From positions 1-58,361 of the forward strand of contig CAUEFX010000018.1 of the NCBI GenBank assembly GCA_958477465.1: a stretch of 58,361 nt of DNA, read 5' to 3'. The translations under genes and the position numbers were made by a program. Under the pieces are notes generated by a model that was not told the origin of the DNA, searched no databases, and saw only the letters and a program-made list of their open reading frames with translations. This stretch comes from an uncultured Bacteroides sp. (GTDB taxonomy: Bacteria; Bacteroidota; Bacteroidia; Bacteroidales; Bacteroidaceae). Positions within the stretch are counted from its first letter, which is position 1; each line of letters starts with the position of its first letter. This document shows, piece after piece, positions 26,641 through 35,322 of the stretch.

Positions 26641-27049
26641 TTCGTTCTTATTATCTATATTACTTTGTTCTTGTTTATCTATAATTAAGAGCCAGCCTGT
26701 TAAATTTTTCCCCTTAAAAGTTTTATCAGCTTTTATTGAGTTTATTTTTAGTCTGTTTCCCTGTTTTTACTCGTCAGATAGTCCGGCCTTTACTCATCAG
26801 ATAGTCCGCTATCCTTCTCTTGGAAACAGAAAAATATCCTCAAAAATAACTCTCAAAAGAAGACTGAGCAAAATTGAAACAGACTCTTATCGTTCTTCCG
26901 GCTATCAACAACTGCCATTTTACTGTCATTCATCTATAATGATATTGTTTTCCGGCTATAATTATCTTCTCTTCTTTCTATTTTCGAGAAACAAAAGTAC
27001 GCTTTCTTACGGAATTATTTGTTCCTTTGCAGACAAAAAAACTTTAGAT
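26641..27049. other. Divergent intergenic region wecB / TRIC channel
   Basis: No gene seen: the in-frame upstream extension of the channel frame (from 26543) overlaps wecB and is hydrophobic junk. It contains two direct 20-bp repeats TTTACTCRTCAGATAGTCCG at 26766-26785 and 26789-26808 (period 23) and a minus-strand -7 box TACTTTTG at 26992-26999, which would give wecB a long leader. Confidence 0.5.
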
Positions 27050-27670
27050 ATGCCGACATTTGTTCAGATTCTTGATTTTATAGGTACGTTCGCTTTTGCT
27101 ATCAGTGGTATCCGCCTGGCTTCTGCCAAGCGTTTTGATTGGTTCGGAGCGTATGTGGTAGGGTTGGCCACAGCCATTGGGGGTGGTACAATCCGTGATG
27201 TGTTGCTGGATGTCACTCCGGGCTGGATGACAGATCCTGTCTATCTTATTTGTACCGGAATGGCTTTGTTGTGGGTTATCTATTTCGGCAAGCACTTGAT
27301 TCATCTGCACAATACCTTTTTCATATTCGACAGTGTGGGGCTCGCCTTATTTACCGTAGTCGGTGTAGGGAAAAGCATCGCATTGGGGTACCCTTTTTGG
27401 GTGGCTATTATCATGGGAAGCATCACCGGTGCCGCCGGTGGGGTAATTCGTGATGTGTTTATCAATGAGATCCCTCTGATATTCCGCAAGGAAATTTATG
27501 CCATGGCTTGTGTGGTGGGTGGCATTGTCTACTGGTTGTGTCATCTTTTGGAAATGGATGTGGTGATCACACAGATTATAAGTGGATGCAGTGTTTTCAT
27601 TACCCGCATTCTGGCAGTGAAATATCAGATCTGTCTTCCGATATTGAAAGGAGAGGAAGAGGGGGAATAA
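27050..27670 (+). CDS. Trimeric intracellular cation (TRIC)-like channel, UPF0126
   Basis: 206 aa polytopic inner-membrane protein with seven predicted helices in two repeats. The repeated glycine motifs GGGTIRDVLLD (about 44-54) and AGGVIRDVFIN (about 129-139) are diagnostic of the UPF0126/TRIC family, whose prokaryotic members are trimeric K+-permeable channels. Start at 27050 is chosen because the two-repeat fold begins at FVQILDFIGTFAFAISG. Monocistronic. Confidence 0.9.
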   Translation: MPTFVQILDFIGTFAFAISGIRLASAKRFDWFGAYVVGLATAIGGGTIRDVLLDVTPGWMTDPVYLICTGMALLWVIYFGKHLIHLHNTFFIFDSVGLALFTVVGVGKSIALGYPFWVAIIMGSITGAAGGVIRDVFINEIPLIFRKEIYAMACVVGGIVYWLCHLLEMDVVITQIISGCSVFITRILAVKYQICLPILKGEEEGE

Positions 27671-28179
27671 TGTGCCAATTAGCTGCGCTATTATTCTCCT
27701 AAATGAGTGATAAAAGATATCTCCCGCATTTCGTTAAGCGTATAGTGCTTCCCATAGAAAGCAGCTGTCAGGTAGTTAATTGATTATAATAATCATCCTG
27801 ATTAAATATTCCACGAGCAGTAACCGTTTTACATTCGCGTGACAAGTCGTGCCCTCTGTTATTACTTTGATGCAATATGCGGATGTTGCTGATAGTTAAT
27901 CTTTTATCTTTTAACGGTACAATCACCCTTTTTACAAGTGCAGAGAAAGTGGGTGATAAATGCAATATCATTTATTCTCAATGTCTTAACGATAAAGTTG
28001 TACCGTTTCTTTTTAGCCTCCAATTGTAGCTTTTAGGAAACAAGTACAAAGCACTGAATCTGAGAAAGTTCCAACTCTTGTGTTACAGAACGCTTATCTT
28101 CGGGTGCAAAGGTACGGCTTTATCTTGGAATAGGTCGCAATTTATATCTTGAAAAATCTTATTTGTCTTGTTGTAGTTA
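27671..28179. other. Gene-poor left edge of the accessory region
   Basis: No intact gene. A minus-strand coding scrap of 28 codons ends at 27691 (reads NYLTAAFYGKHYTLNEMREI and stops), open only back to 27784; it resembles the C-terminus of a lost gene. A minus-strand -7 box TACCTTTG (28107-28114) has no open frame behind it. Both suggest decay of a former minus-strand unit. Confidence 0.45.
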
Positions 28180-28209
28180 TTGATATTCAGAATATAATCA
28201 TTATATTTG
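28180..28209 (+). promoter_or_regulatory. Promoter of the AbiE-like operon
   Basis: TTG at 28180-28182, 19-bp spacer, TATATTTG at 28202-28209. It supports the ATG at 28233 as start rather than the upstream in-frame ATG at 28149, which lies before the promoter. Confidence 0.65.
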
Positions 28210-28232
28210 CACATAATATTAGTGGTGTTATT

Positions 28233-29204
28233 ATGTGCAATATTAGATATTACATAGATGAAACAGCTACATACTTCAGTAAGACGTTAGGTGAAGATGT
28301 AGCTTTAGTACCAGCAAATAAAGATTTGTTGGGAGGGCTTCCTATGAATGTGTCTTCCAACTTTTCTTTTTATGGGGGGCATGTTTTGGGACAAAACGTA
28401 TTGTTAGCTTACATAAAGGATGGTGACTCTGTACCACCTGCACAGATGAAGAAGCTGTTGGATATTATACATAGACAATCAAAACTTATAGTTATATTAA
28501 TAACATCATGTATCTCGTCTTATAATAAGATTAGGTTGGTAGCACAAAAAGTCAACTTTGTTATTCCTAATAAGCAAATGTTCTTGCCATCCCTTTTGCT
28601 TGAGATAAAACCTGATAGGCATATAGGCTCAGACTTGAAAGAATCCATTCCTCCTTTTGCTCAATTTTTGTTGCTTTATCATTTGCAAATGGGCTCGATT
28701 GTTGGGGTAAATAGTTATGAACTAAGAGATATGTTTGATGTTTCTTATGGTACAGTGAACAAGTCTTTGCGTTGGCTTGTCTCCAAAGGCTTAATTAAGT
28801 TAGAAGGAATCAAGACTAAGACCATACAAATTGATTTAAGCAACAGGGAACTTTGGAATAAAGCTCTATCAATGTTAGTCTCTCCGATAGAACAAGTCTA
28901 TTATACAGACGCTCTTCTTGAAGGACAGATGATAAGTGGAGTCAACGCCTTGTCTTCCTATACGATGCTTAATGAAGAATCAAAGCAGTGTTGCGCTATT
29001 TCGAAGAAAGACTTTAAGGCTTTAAATATAGTAATGGATAAGCAATTCGGTCAAAACGAGATACAGGTGTGGAAGTATAATCCACGCATGTTAAGTTCTT
29101 CGGATGTGGTTGATAAGTTATCGCTTTACCTTTCATTGAAAGACAATGAGGATGAGCGAATACAAATAGAGTTGGAACGATTAATAAATGAAATGCCATG
29201 GTAA
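28233..29204 (+). CDS. Winged-helix protein, putative AbiEi-type antitoxin/regulator
   Basis: 323 aa from the promoter-supported ATG at 28233. An N-terminal domain of about 125 residues (ending in KVNFVIPNKQMFLPSLLLEI) is followed by a winged helix at about 155-190 (YELRDMFDVSYGTVNKSLRW, LVSKGLIKLEG) and a C-terminal region of about 120 residues. It overlaps the next gene by 7 bp. AbiEi antitoxins pair a winged helix with a separate antitoxin domain and repress their own operon; here the winged helix is internal instead of N-terminal, so the assignment rests mainly on the partner gene. Could also be a stand-alone MarR-like regulator. Confidence 0.65.
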   Translation: MCNIRYYIDETATYFSKTLGEDVALVPANKDLLGGLPMNVSSNFSFYGGHVLGQNVLLAYIKDGDSVPPAQMKKLLDIIHRQSKLIVILITSCISSYNKIRLVAQKVNFVIPNKQMFLPSLLLEIKPDRHIGSDLKESIPPFAQFLLLYHLQMGSIVGVNSYELRDMFDVSYGTVNKSLRWLVSKGLIKLEGIKTKTIQIDLSNRELWNKALSMLVSPIEQVYYTDALLEGQMISGVNALSSYTMLNEESKQCCAISKKDFKALNIVMDKQFGQNEIQVWKYNPRMLSSSDVVDKLSLYLSLKDNEDERIQIELERLINEMPW

Positions 29205-29974
29205 GAGGTATTGATACATTTAAGCAGTTCTTCAAAGGTTTTGAAGATAACTATGTGATAATAGGTGGTACGGCATGTGAAATCCATGAGGATTTGTATG
29301 CCCAAGTACCTCGTGCAACAAAAGATATAGACATCATCTTGATAGTGGAGGCTTTGTCAGCAGAGTTTGTCGCAAAAATTTGGGAGTTTGTGAAGAAAGG
29401 CAATTATGAGCAGCGCAACAAGGGCGTAAATGAAAATGTGGAACCAAAGCATGAATATTTCCGCTTTATGAATCCTGCCGATTCCGCTTTTCCATATCAA
29501 GTTGAATTGTTTTCCAGATGCCTTGGTTTGATGAATTTTTCTGAGGAATCTCGTATTACACCGATTCCTGTAGATGAGGACCTTTCAAGTTTATCGGCGA
29601 TACTCATGGATGACGACTATTATCGTTTTACGATAGAGCATAGCTTGCAAGAAGATGATGTGCATATCGCAAACATAGAGAGCCTTATCTGCTTGAAGAG
29701 TAAAGCTTTCTTGGATTTGAGTCAAAGCAAAGCCAAGGGTGAAAGCGTGGACGGCAAGCATATAGCGAAACATAAGAAAGACGTCTTTCGTCTTGCAGCT
29801 ATGCTCGCTCCTTCCAGTAAGTATGAATTGCCTGAAACTTTAAAAGCTGATGTTGGTAGCTTTTGTGATGCTATCATGCAGGACTTGCCCAATGCCGATT
29901 TCATCAAGTCGGCAGGACTTGGCAATGTAACGAGTCAACAGATTATCGAACAACTAAAGAAATCAATGTTGTAG
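29198..29974 (+). CDS. Nucleotidyltransferase, AbiEii-like toxin candidate
   Basis: 258 aa. The DNA polymerase beta-type nucleotidyltransferase motifs are visible: IIGGTACEIH (about 22-31, GG[S/T] equivalent) followed by ATKDIDIIL (about 44-52, DxD metal ligands), and a third acidic position likely in FPYQVELFSR. AbiEii toxins of type IV toxin-antitoxin systems use this fold to inactivate tRNA or other targets by nucleotide addition. It is translationally coupled to the preceding winged-helix gene. Whether it is toxic is inference; other members of the fold modify drugs or proteins. Confidence 0.7.
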   Translation: MVRGIDTFKQFFKGFEDNYVIIGGTACEIHEDLYAQVPRATKDIDIILIVEALSAEFVAKIWEFVKKGNYEQRNKGVNENVEPKHEYFRFMNPADSAFPYQVELFSRCLGLMNFSEESRITPIPVDEDLSSLSAILMDDDYYRFTIEHSLQEDDVHIANIESLICLKSKAFLDLSQSKAKGESVDGKHIAKHKKDVFRLAAMLAPSSKYELPETLKADVGSFCDAIMQDLPNADFIKSAGLGNVTSQQIIEQLKKSML

Positions 29975-29976
29975 TT

Positions 29977-30283
29977 ATGGTAAAGATACAGTATGCTTCA
30001 GATTCACATTTGGAGTTTATAGAGAATACTCGCTACTTGGAGAATAGTCCTATTCAACCTGTAGCTGACTTCTTGGTACTGGCAGGTGATACTGGCTATT
30101 TTTGGGGATGAAAGTTTTCTCATGCTTCCTTTCTGCGATTTGGCTTCAGAGAATTTCAAACAAGTGATAGTAATACCTGGTAATCATGAGTTTTACACGG
30201 GGTATGACTTGGGACAGCTCCATGACGGTTGGTGCTTTGACATACGTCCTAATGTGATTGAAATAGACAGTAATCGGAGAATG
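29977..30283 (+). pseudogene. Metallophosphoesterase, frameshifted and truncated
   Basis: Starts 2 bp after the nucleotidyltransferase stop. The first frame reads to FLVLAGDTGYFWG and ends at TGA 30109. The +1 frame then continues GDESF, ASENFKQVIVIPGNHEFYTG (the GNHE metallophosphoesterase motif) and HDGWCFDIRPNV before similarity to the family stops near 30256. The shift lies in a homopolymer TTTTTGGGG (30099-30107). The 3' half of the enzyme is missing; the sequence runs into the outer inverted repeat at 30284. It was probably the third gene of the AbiE-like operon before a rearrangement. Confidence 0.75.
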
Positions 30284-30320
30284 TTTATAAAACTCCTTTT
30301 GCGAGTAATCTCTATTATAG
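30284..30320 (+). repeat. Outer inverted repeat, left copy (37 bp)
   Basis: 37 bp identical to the reverse complement of 34143-34179. On the minus strand it encodes YNRDYSQKEFYK, the end of an outer-membrane barrel protein; here it has no complete gene. Confidence 0.9.
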
Positions 30321-30392
30321 CTTTAAGCCAATACTCTATCTACTGTTTCTTTGAAAAAAAAGAAGCCTGCCATTGATGTGAATGTTATCAAG

Positions 30393-30436
30393 GACAGGCA
30401 ACTTACGCTATTTTGAGTTATATCGAACTCACGTTA
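30393..30436 (+). repeat. Inner inverted repeat, left copy (44 bp)
   Basis: 44 bp, one mismatch (A/G at its 18th base) to the reverse complement of 33776-33819. It begins GACAGGCAACTTACGCT and ends GAACTCACGTTA. Lies 27 bp beyond the stop of the M16 peptidase gene. Confidence 0.9.
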
Positions 30437-30463
30437 TCATTAATCAGGTAACGCTATTGGATT

Positions 30464-33361
30464 TTAGAACAGAGCATCTTTAGAATTGAACAGTTTCTTT
30501 TCTGTCAGTTTTACTACTTTACCGAATTTCTTCAACTCGTCTACATTAATATCCTTGGGGTTGCCCATGATACCGATGGCGATCGGTTTGTCTTTGATGT
30601 TCTCTTTATAATATTTCATTATATCGTCAAAAGTCAAAGCGTCGATTTTCGGTACATTCTCGATAGCAGGATCCTGTGCATAGCCTACTCTCTTGAATTG
30701 CTCGAAATATTGGGCTTTATTACGGAAGTCGGGATGTGTAGTCAATGCCAACTGACGCAGATAGCTCTTTATATTATCCATACGTTCCGGATTTTCCGGC
30801 ATGTTGCGCAGCAGATCCATATAGATAGCCAATGCTTCATTGGCTTTGTCGTTTTGTGTACCGATCTGTCCGATGAAAGTAGTCGGATATCCCGGAAGGG
30901 CAGGAGTGGTAACTACTCCGTATGCCGAATAAACCATGGAGCGTTTCTCACGAAGTTCACTCAGAACCAATCCATTGAAACTACCGGAGAAATACTGGTA
31001 GAATGCATCGCGCAATACGTCATCTTTCTTGTCATAATTTGCCGTCGGCATGAAGAAATAGATCTGAGCTTGCTCGGCATCCGTATTCGGCAAGAAGTAT
31101 ACCGTGTTTTCTGTGACCGGAGCAATCGGCTTCACTTGTGGTGAATCTGTCGGCTTCTCGTTGGCTACCAACGGAAGATTCTTGCTCAGAATTTCGTATA
31201 CGTCATCGAAAGGAAGTGTACCCGTGTAATAGATTTCCGCTTCATAATTGGAGGCACGGTTGATGTCACCGGTCAATTCAGAGATCTGTAATTCCAGAAT
31301 TTGCTTGTCGGTCAGTTCATCTATAAAAGGAGACTTTTCTCCGTAGCGTATATACTGACTCAATGCAGAACCTAACGTCTGAACATTTTCCTTGCGCTGC
31401 TGGCGTGATCCCAATATACTACCTTTGATACGGCTCAACTGCTTCTCGTCCAACTTCGGCATCAATATCTGACGGGCAAGCAACTGACAGGCCTCTGGAA
31501 GGTTGTTTTCGTATCCACTCATGGATATGTACAGGTAATCATCACCCGCAAATACATCACAGCTGACATTCAGTTTGCTAAGCTCCTTTTTCAGATCCTG
31601 AGGCTCATACATCCCCATGATTCCCGCATTGTTCATCAGATTGGCGGCAATACCGATTTTCGGGAAAACACGTTCGCCGGCACCGTATTTCAGGGTCAGG
31701 CTGAATACTTCATTTTCCGTGTTAGGAGTGTAATACAGTTTGGAACGGTCATTGATCTGTTTCGTCTGTATTTCACCGAAATTCATATACTTTTCTTCCA
31801 CCTGTCCGATAGGCAGATTCTTGAATTGCTGTGCATAAAGCGATTGTTTGCCGACAGGAGGTTCGATGGGCTTGTATCCCGGTTTCTTTATCTTGGCATC
31901 TTTGCTCAATTTGCCTTTCTCGATATAGAGAGCCAGATAATCATTGCTTAGATATTGCTTGGCCACACGCTTGATGTCGTCGATATTGATTGCCATGATC
32001 TCATCTTTGTAGTTGAGGATCTTTCCCAGATCTTCTTCATTGATGAAAGCCTGCAAAAGGATAAGTCCCTTGTTCTCATTGGATTCCATGACACGGTCGA
32101 ACTCACGGCACATGTTGCTTTTGATGGCGTCGATAATCCAGTCTTCCACTTCACCGTTGGCGATTTGCTGAATGGCTTTCAGCGCCTTTTTCTCAGCACT
32201 TTTGTTGGATTCGAAGCGTCTTTGGTTTTCGTCATACAGCGGGGTTACCGAAATCTTGCAACGGCCCTGCTCGCGGTTTGCTTCCAAAGAGGCATATCCG
32301 TTCGTGATTTCGCCGTCGATAGACAATTTGTCGAGGGCACCTGTTGCACTGCTGTTACTTAATAATGAAAGAGCTATTTCCAAAGGCTTTTCATCCGGAT
32401 GGCCTGCCGGTACGCCTTTGTACACCAGGCATACGGATGGGTAACGGCCCACTTTGGCAGTGTATTGCGTACGGCCCTTGATGTCCAGATCGGGGTAGGT
32501 CTTGCGTTCGGGAGTCGCTCTTTGTGGGAGACGGCCGAAGGTGGAAGCTATCCGTCCGCTGATCTGGTTGGCGTTGATGTTACCTACCAGAACCAATACC
32601 ATATTCTCTGCCGTGTACCAGTCGTTGTAGAATTTGATTAACTGGCTCAAGCGTGGATTTTTCAGATGCTCGGGCAAACCGATTACCGAACGGGCATAAG
32701 GGTGTCCTTCATAGGCTTTGCTTTGGATGAAATCGTATTGCACACGTCCCGGATTATCCTGTCCGCGGTTGTATTCTTCGTATACAGTCTCCAGCTCGGA
32801 CTGGAAAGTACGGAATACCGGATTAAGGAAACGCTGTGATGAGATCTCCAGCCATTTGTTGATCTGGAAGGCAGGGAATGAGTTGTGGTAGTAGGTCAGA
32901 TCCATACCGGTTGCTGCATTCAGGTTTTTGCCTCCCATGCTTTCCATCAGGTTGGAAAATTCATTGGATACGCTTACCTTTCCGGCTTCGATGGTCAATT
33001 CATTGATTTCCTTTCCGATGGCTTCTTTTTTTACCGGATCGGTTTCGCTGGCCATTTCATCGTACTTGGCGATGATTTGCTTATAGATGGGTTCTTCGGC
33101 AGCCCAATCCAATGTACCTATTTTGTCGGTACCCTTGAACATCACATGCTCCAGATAGTGAGCAAGCCCGGTGTATTCGGCCGGATCATTTGCTGCTCCC
33201 GTACGTACTCCTACCAGTCCGAAGACATCAGACTTGGTATTGTCTTCCCATATATATACAGAAAGACCGTTTTTTAGCTTGAATGCTTTCAATCCCTGTC
33301 CGAAGGACGGAATGGAAACCGCTATCGCAGCTAAAAGGATGAGAGATTTGAGTAATTTCAT
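30464..33361 (-). CDS. M16 family zinc metallopeptidase (pitrilysin-like)
   Basis: 965 aa, signal peptide about 1-22 (LILLAAIAVSIPSFGQG), so exported to the periplasm or outer membrane. The inverted zinc motif is HYLEH (about 69-73, in AHYLEHVMFKGT) with the distal Glu in ELETVYEEYNRGQD; two M16 halves follow (N-terminal about 25-480, C-terminal about 530-940), the second lacking the zinc motif as usual. Related to M16B processing peptidases that degrade small peptides. Composition resembles the core genome more than the flanking AT-rich DNA. It lies entirely inside nested inverted repeats (30284/34143 and 30393/33776). Promoter -7 box at 33391-33398. Confidence 0.9.
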   Translation of the reverse strand: MKLLKSLILLAAIAVSIPSFGQGLKAFKLKNGLSVYIWEDNTKSDVFGLVGVRTGAANDPAEYTGLAHYLEHVMFKGTDKIGTLDWAAEEPIYKQIIAKYDEMASETDPVKKEAIGKEINELTIEAGKVSVSNEFSNLMESMGGKNLNAATGMDLTYYHNSFPAFQINKWLEISSQRFLNPVFRTFQSELETVYEEYNRGQDNPGRVQYDFIQSKAYEGHPYARSVIGLPEHLKNPRLSQLIKFYNDWYTAENMVLVLVGNINANQISGRIASTFGRLPQRATPERKTYPDLDIKGRTQYTAKVGRYPSVCLVYKGVPAGHPDEKPLEIALSLLSNSSATGALDKLSIDGEITNGYASLEANREQGRCKISVTPLYDENQRRFESNKSAEKKALKAIQQIANGEVEDWIIDAIKSNMCREFDRVMESNENKGLILLQAFINEEDLGKILNYKDEIMAINIDDIKRVAKQYLSNDYLALYIEKGKLSKDAKIKKPGYKPIEPPVGKQSLYAQQFKNLPIGQVEEKYMNFGEIQTKQINDRSKLYYTPNTENEVFSLTLKYGAGERVFPKIGIAANLMNNAGIMGMYEPQDLKKELSKLNVSCDVFAGDDYLYISMSGYENNLPEACQLLARQILMPKLDEKQLSRIKGSILGSRQQRKENVQTLGSALSQYIRYGEKSPFIDELTDKQILELQISELTGDINRASNYEAEIYYTGTLPFDDVYEILSKNLPLVANEKPTDSPQVKPIAPVTENTVYFLPNTDAEQAQIYFFMPTANYDKKDDVLRDAFYQYFSGSFNGLVLSELREKRSMVYSAYGVVTTPALPGYPTTFIGQIGTQNDKANEALAIYMDLLRNMPENPERMDNIKSYLRQLALTTHPDFRNKAQYFEQFKRVGYAQDPAIENVPKIDALTFDDIMKYYKENIKDKPIAIGIMGNPKDINVDELKKFGKVVKLTEKKLFNSKDALF

Positions 33362-33390
33362 AAATAATAGTGTTTTTATGTATATGTTGG

Positions 33391-33398
33391 CAAAGCTA
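33391..33398 (-). promoter_or_regulatory. -7 box of the M16 peptidase gene
   Basis: TAGCTTTG on the minus strand, 30 bp upstream of the ATG; matches TAnnTTTG. The promoter lies inside the inverted-repeat-bounded segment. Confidence 0.6.
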
Positions 33399-33668
33399 TA
33401 AAAAAATCACAGAAGCATTTACGAAAAGTTCGGAAAAATGATATTTTGTTTGAAAATAGTTTGGCCGTACATCGCATCTCACTCTTCCCTTCAGTGGAAG
33501 AGGACGTTTAGACAATCTTATAATCCCGTTAATAGGAACAAAATACCCCTTGGAGGAGAGGCGTCCACAAAATCAGGATCTCCCCTTATTAATATTCTTT
33601 ACACAGGAAGCAAAGTTACGGACAACAGGAAACAAACTATAACCAAAAGTTTTAGTTGTAAGATTGGA

Positions 33669-33713
33669 ACTTCTGATTTTATAAACGGAAGTTCTGATTA
33701 TAAAATCAGAAGT
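33669..33713. repeat. Perfect 16-bp stem-loop upstream of the M16 gene
   Basis: ACTTCTGATTTTATAA (33669-33684) and its exact inverse (33698-33713) with a 13-nt loop. The 33362-33910 interval holds no gene; besides this hairpin it carries the right inner inverted repeat and a 20-bp tandem duplication AGTTATCCATACATAATA (33831 and 33851). Confidence 0.8.
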
Positions 33714-33775
33714 TTGGATTATATCTTTAGGAAAGGGTGAACAGTAGTTCTTTACTTGACAAAGGTAGTTTATAT

Positions 33776-33819
33776 TAACGTGAGTTCGATATAACTCAAA
33801 ACAGCGTAAGTTGCCTGTC
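33776..33819 (-). repeat. Inner inverted repeat, right copy (44 bp)
   Basis: Inverted partner of 30393-30436 (43 of 44 bases). The 3.3-kb segment between the copies contains only the M16 peptidase gene and its promoter. Confidence 0.9.
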
Positions 33820-33880
33820 TTTATTCAAATAGTTATCCATACATAATAATAGTTATCCATACATAATAAAAGCATCATTT

Positions 33881-34200
33881 TCTTACGTAAACAAAATATG
33901 TAATATATCCATGTCATATTTTGATCATAGCGGAGATTACTATACAGAAGTAATAGACGAAAAATATGATCCTTATACAGAAGCTTTTCAGCCATTGTAT
34001 GAAGAATATAATTCAACCAAATATGGTAATTACAGATCGTTATCACTCAGTCTGACCAAATCATTCAAAATTAAGAATAATGAATTGATGAGTTATTTAA
34101 CAACCGGCAATGTTTTAAATAAGAAAAACCAATGAAAGCTTACTATAATAGAGATTACTCGCAAAAGGAGTTTTATAAAAATACCTGTTTATACAGATAA
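33881..34200 (+). pseudogene. C-terminal fragment of an outer-membrane (TonB-dependent-receptor-like) barrel
   Basis: Reads as barrel strands SYFDHSGDYYTEVI, EAFQPLYEEYNSTKYG and RSLSLSLTKSFKIKN then LTTGNVLNKKNQ and TGA at 34133. After a one-base frame slip the next frame gives KAYYNRDYSQKEFYKNTCLY and stops at 34198. NVLNKKN followed by YY..DYS is the usual end of Bacteroidota receptor barrels. No upstream gene body is present. Its last part contains the right outer inverted repeat (34143-34179). Confidence 0.65.
34143..34179 (-). repeat. Outer inverted repeat, right copy (37 bp)
   Basis: Exact inverse of 30284-30320. Spacing to the inner repeat is 323 bp on this side but 72 bp on the left, so the two flanks are not simple mirror copies. 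Confidence 0.9.
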
Positions 34201-34301
34201 AAATGGACTTAAATAATATTATACTATTAAGTAAATGAGCATAATTAGTTTATATAATAGAGAACTTGTAACTTTACCCATGCATCATCAAATAGCAAGT
34301 A

Positions 34302-34954
34302 ATGGGCAAAATCAAAGTACTACTATTGACAGATACACAGCGTTTTGTATTGGAAGAGGGTTTCCGCAACGGTTGCTCTCATTGTTTTCGTATGCGTTGT
34401 CGTGCCGTACTCCTGAAATCGAAAGGTCTTTCAAGCCAAGAGATTCGGCAGCAAACGGAGATGTCACATGTATCAGTCAATTCATGGATGAATCGTTTCG
34501 AACAATATGGGATTACCGGATTGCATACCCGTTCGGGACGTGGTCGTCACCTATCATGGACTGATCGGACGAAGCCGCGGTTCGCAAGGTTATCGAAGAG
34601 GACAGGCAAAGCGTGAGCAAAGCCAGGGAAAATTGGCAGAATGCAACAGGGAAAGAAGCGAGCGGCTGGACCTTCAAACGTTTTTTTAGCATTGGCACAA
34701 GATATAAGCGAATAAGAAAACGCCCAAGGAGAATTCCCTCGCCACAGCTTTATGAGTATAAAACCGAGAAGCTGCAAGCACTTGAACAACTGGAAAGAGG
34801 CGGTAAGATCAATCTGTACTTTGCCGATGAGAGTCATGTCTGTACCGTAGGGTATGTTTCCTACGGATAGCAGTTTCGCGATGAAGATGTCTATACTCTT
34901 TTTCCCTTGCGGTACGAGAGCGGTACGAAAATAGACGCAAAAAGGATAAGCTGA
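34302..34954 (+). pseudogene. IS630-family transposase remnant
   Basis: Frame one (34302-34616) encodes the N-terminal helix-turn-helix region (GFRNGCSHCFRMRCRAVLLK, SSQEIRQQTEMSHVSVNSWM). A frameshift near 34570 moves the reading to EDRQSVSKARENW, YKRIRKRP and SPQLYEYKTEKLQALEQL, reaching the first DDE acidic site in INLYFADESHVCT. A TAG at 34868 replaces the Trp expected after VSYG, and homology ends at about 34900, so the second and third catalytic acids are missing. No terminal inverted repeats were found. The element is immobile. Confidence 0.8.
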
Positions 34955-35077
34955 AAAACATAGGTTCTGCAATAATTATGCCCCTCCATTACAGTATTTA
35001 TGGTTTCAATGTTACTAATCAATGAGTTAGGAGGAATGATTTCCCTTTCTTTTCTTTTTATAGTGCATTAAATTTTA

Positions 35078-35085
35078 TATCTTTG
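35078..35085 (+). promoter_or_regulatory. -7 box of the type I R-M operon
   Basis: TATCTTTG, 38 bp upstream of the ATG of the broken controller gene; matches TAnnTTTG. Likely the promoter of the whole hsd operon. Confidence 0.55.
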
Positions 35086-35122
35086 TAAACGAATATAATG
35101 ATATACAACAATGGACACCCCC

Positions 35123-35315
35123 ATGAATCATATTAAAAAGAGGTGCTTGAAGAAAAAGGATCAAACAGACATGGCTTGCCGACAAGCTCGGAAAGAGCTT
35201 CTGTATTACTAACTCATACGTGTGCAACAGGCGACAACCAAGTTTGGTAGTCCTGTTTCAGATAGCGGAAATTCTGAATGTGGATGTAAAGGATTTGATA
35301 AAGAACAATAAATAA
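35123..35315 (+). pseudogene. XRE-type controller of the R-M operon, two frameshifts
   Basis: A small HTH protein commonly found before hsdM in Bacteroides. Codons from 35123 start MNHIK; after one missing base the frame reads EVLEEK, and after a second missing base (about 35161) it reads KQTWLADKLGKSF, NRRQPSLVVLFQIAEIL and ends NVDVKDLIKNNK with TAA 35313. Restoring two single bases would give about 65 aa of normal XRE sequence. Loss of this protein may change expression of the downstream methylase and nuclease. Confidence 0.7.
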
Positions 35316-35322
35316 AAATATT

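Noticed and set aside
26543..27049. N-terminal extension of the TRIC-like channel to 375 aa
   Set aside because: It overlaps wecB, is hydrophobic low-complexity text and precedes the conserved family start at 27050.
33438..33740. Possible 100-aa gene upstream of the M16 peptidase
   Set aside because: It runs through a perfect 16-bp hairpin and repeated AT-rich text, and has no recognisable protein features.
30393..33819. Inner inverted repeats as ends of a composite transposon
   Set aside because: No transposase between them and no target-site duplication seen; inversion or repeat copies fit better.
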